A stretch of DNA of 64,000 nucleotides from Pelecanus crispus (Eukaryota > Chordata > Aves > Pelecaniformes > Pelecanidae). Made by a program: the position numbers and the translations under genes. The stretch spans positions 32,699,044 through 32,763,043 of the forward strand of contig NC_134649.1 in the NCBI RefSeq assembly GCF_030463565.1, read 5' to 3'. Shown here piece after piece: positions 62,411 to 64,000 of the stretch. The notes under the pieces were generated by a model, which was not told the DNA's origin, searched no databases, and worked only from the letters and a program-made list of their open reading frames with translations. Positions within the stretch are counted from its first letter, which is position 1, and each line of letters begins with the position of its first letter.

Positions 62411-62813
62411 CTGGCCTGCGGCATGTCCTTGGCGGGGAGGCGCTTGGGGCCGGGCGGGCTGGGGCAGGGGCGGGAGGGGACACGACGACCCCCCGGTGCC
62501 TTTGGGGCAGGGGTGAGCGCGCGTGGGGCGGGGCCGCCGCGTTGGGGCTCGAACCCGCGGTCCCGGAGTTCCCGCCGCGCCAGGCGGGGAGGAGGCCTCG
62601 CCCCCTGCCGCTCTCACGTGACGCGGGCGCCTCCTTCCTCCTGGGTCACGTGCCGGGGGCATCGCGGGCGCCGGAAGTGGCGCAGCGCGGCGGCGGGCGC
62701 AGGGAGGCGCTCGGTCGGCGTTGCCGGGCGGCTCCGGGCCGCTTCCCTCCCCCAGGCCGCTTCTCCTCCCCCCACCTCACCCCGCTCCCGCCGCCGCCGC
62801 CGCCGCCGCCGCC
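62411..62813 (+). promoter_or_regulatory. TUSC2: CpG-island promoter of TUSC2
   Basis: Begins just past the RASSF1 poly(A) site. Two E-boxes CACGTG (62615-62620 and 62647-62652), both within TCACGTG context, and an ETS site CCGGAAGT (62671-62678) lie 135-200 bp before the ATG. A (CCG)n run precedes the start codon. Confidence 0.65.
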
Positions 62814-63385
62814 ATGGGCGCCAGCGGCTCCAAGTCGCGGGGGCTGTGGCCCTTCGCCTCCCCGGCGGCGGGCGGCGGCGGCGCCGAGGGCCCCGGCGGG
62901 CAGCAGGCCCTGGCCCGGGCGCGGGCCGCGCGCGCTGCCACCCCCTTCGTCTTCACACGCCGCGGGTGAGAGGCCGAGGAGGGCGGGGGGGGCGGGCGGT
63001 TGCCATGGCAGCGGGGGGGGGGGGCTCCGCCGCTGGGTCGGTCCAGGCCTGCCCGGCGCCGGGGGACAGGCCCTGGCCTTCCGCGGGACCCGGGGGACGA
63101 GAGGGCGGCCCCCTAGCAGCCGCTAAGCCGGCAGCGGGGGCCGCTGCAGCCCTCACAGTGCTGGTGGTGCCGGCCTGCCCCAGCTTCCTTCCCTGCGAGG
63201 GGCGCAGGAGGGCGGCAGCCATTGGCAGGCTCTTACCTACCCGCCTCCCCTTTCCTCCCGCCAGCTCCATGTATTATGATGAGGATGGGGATCTCGCCCA
63301 CGAGTTCTATGAAGAGACAATCGTTACAAAGAACGGGAGGAAGCGCGCCAAGCTGAAGAGGATCCACAAGAACCTGATACCTCAG
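62814..63385 (+). CDS. TUSC2: Tumor suppressor candidate 2 (FUS1), first two coding exons; 3' end outside window
   Basis: Exons 62814-62965 and 63265-63385 give 91 codons, ending at KNLIPQ before a GTAGCA donor. The remaining roughly 20 residues (human GIVKLDHPR onward) are not found before 64000. Family role: small myristoylated protein linked to mitochondrial calcium handling and apoptosis. Seen here: the N-terminal myristoylation motif MGASGSKSRG; a variable Gly/Ala-rich stretch; then conserved PFVFTRRGSMYYDEDGDLAH and EFYEETIVTKNGRKRAKLKR. Start chosen by homology and GCCGCCATGG context. Confidence 0.95.
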
Positions 63386-64000
63386 GTAGCATGTGGAGAA
63401 GGGTGGGGGAAAGTGAGTGCCAAAGCACCACGGTGACAGCTGAAGTCCCGGCTTTGCCTTCTCCCTCGGGGCATCTTCTTGCCAGGAAGGCGAAGGCTTT
63501 CTGCTCACAGCCCCTAGCTCCTGCCTCAGAGCCATAGCTCCTGTGCATCCTGGTTCACACCCGTGTCATGTAGTGAGGCTAGGAGAGGGAGAGCTGGTGA
63601 CACCCTCCAGCCCCCCGTTCCAGAGAGGAGTGGTGCCCCAGTCCTTTAGAGCTGCCAGGCTGGGGAAGATAGCTCAGCTGGGTGTGTGTTGTGGGGTGCA
63701 GAGTGCCAGTCAGCCCCACATGGCCATGGTGTCCCATCACTGACCCAAGGTGCAGGGCGATGCACTTGCTCAGCCCGTGTCACATTGCTGCAGAGGGCCA
63801 GGCCCTGGTTTCAGGAGCAGTGGCCAAAGCCCATCACCTGCTGACGCAAGTGTGCATGTTCCCCGTGGTCACTCAGTAGTGACAGTGGTGTTGACAGCTA
63901 TGTGTTTTGCACCTCAGTGCAAAAGTATCCTCTTAAAATAAGTAACTGGGGTGAAGCCGGGCAAGGGCTGGGACACCAACTGAGCATCTCAGTGCAGGAG
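63386..64000 (+). other. TUSC2: TUSC2 intron 2, right edge of window
   Basis: No final TUSC2 exon, poly(A) signal or other gene is seen in the last 615 bp. Confidence 0.65.

Noticed and set aside
59863-62424. Minus-strand open frame of about 853 codons, plus two more over the same region
   Set aside because: It is the 69/52-bp minisatellite and the antisense of RASSF1 exons read without stops. The protein is a monotonous repeat with no domain.
62530-62610. Minus-strand tRNA-like B box GGTTCGAGCCC
   Set aside because: The T-stem pairs only three bases, and there is no A box or acceptor stem at the right distance. Judged a chance match in the TUSC2 promoter.

Overview
The window is vertebrate nuclear DNA, most likely from a bird microchromosome. 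It is very GC-rich, with short introns, dense CpG islands at gene starts, many minisatellites and almost no recognisable dispersed repeats. Split genes use GT-AG introns and AATAAA or ATTAAA poly(A) signals. The encoded proteins match, by memory, the genes of the human 3p21.31 tumour-suppressor cluster, in the same order and relative orientation. A non-avian reptile cannot be excluded from sequence reading alone.

Layout, left to right. 1-32645: the 3' part of CACNA2D2 (+), the calcium-channel alpha2delta-2 subunit. There are 33 constitutive coding exons (4859-30561), one candidate 21-nt alternative microexon (21235-21255) and a 2.1-kb 3'UTR. The signal-peptide and second coding exons lie upstream of the window. 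33566-36435: TMEM115 (+), two coding exons. 36655-38763: CYB561D2 (-), three coding exons, tail-to-tail with TMEM115. 39094-42988: NPRL2 (+), eleven exons, head-to-head with CYB561D2 across a 330-bp CpG-rich promoter. 43181-54070: ZMYND10 (+), twelve exons, starting only 192 bp after the NPRL2 stop. 55212-62410: RASSF1 (+), with a RASSF1A-type first exon, an internal RASSF1C-type first exon and five shared or downstream exons. 62814 to the right edge: TUSC2 (+), first two coding exons; the last is outside.

The genes share a neighbourhood rather than one pathway. CACNA2D2 is a GPI-anchored channel subunit. TMEM115 is a Golgi membrane protein. CYB561D2 is a diheme membrane reductase. NPRL2 is the GATOR1 subunit that restrains mTORC1. 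ZMYND10 is a dynein-arm assembly factor. RASSF1 is a Hippo-pathway scaffold. TUSC2 is a small myristoylated mitochondrial protein.

I joined every exon by eye and checked reading phase across all junctions. All genes stay in frame except one CACNA2D2 junction (exon ending 9081), where the sequence carries one base too many in a C run. The points most worth follow-up are: the alpha2delta-2 microexon with a GC donor; an Asp in place of the ATM-target Ser of RASSF1; an AUG-less RASSF1C exon; a perfect 32-bp inverted repeat upstream of RASSF1; the unusual pile-up of tandem arrays in RASSF1 introns; and a CTCF-like site plus RFX X-box in the NPRL2-ZMYND10 gap. I found no novel multi-gene system, CRISPR array, operon, tRNA, or viral or LTR element.
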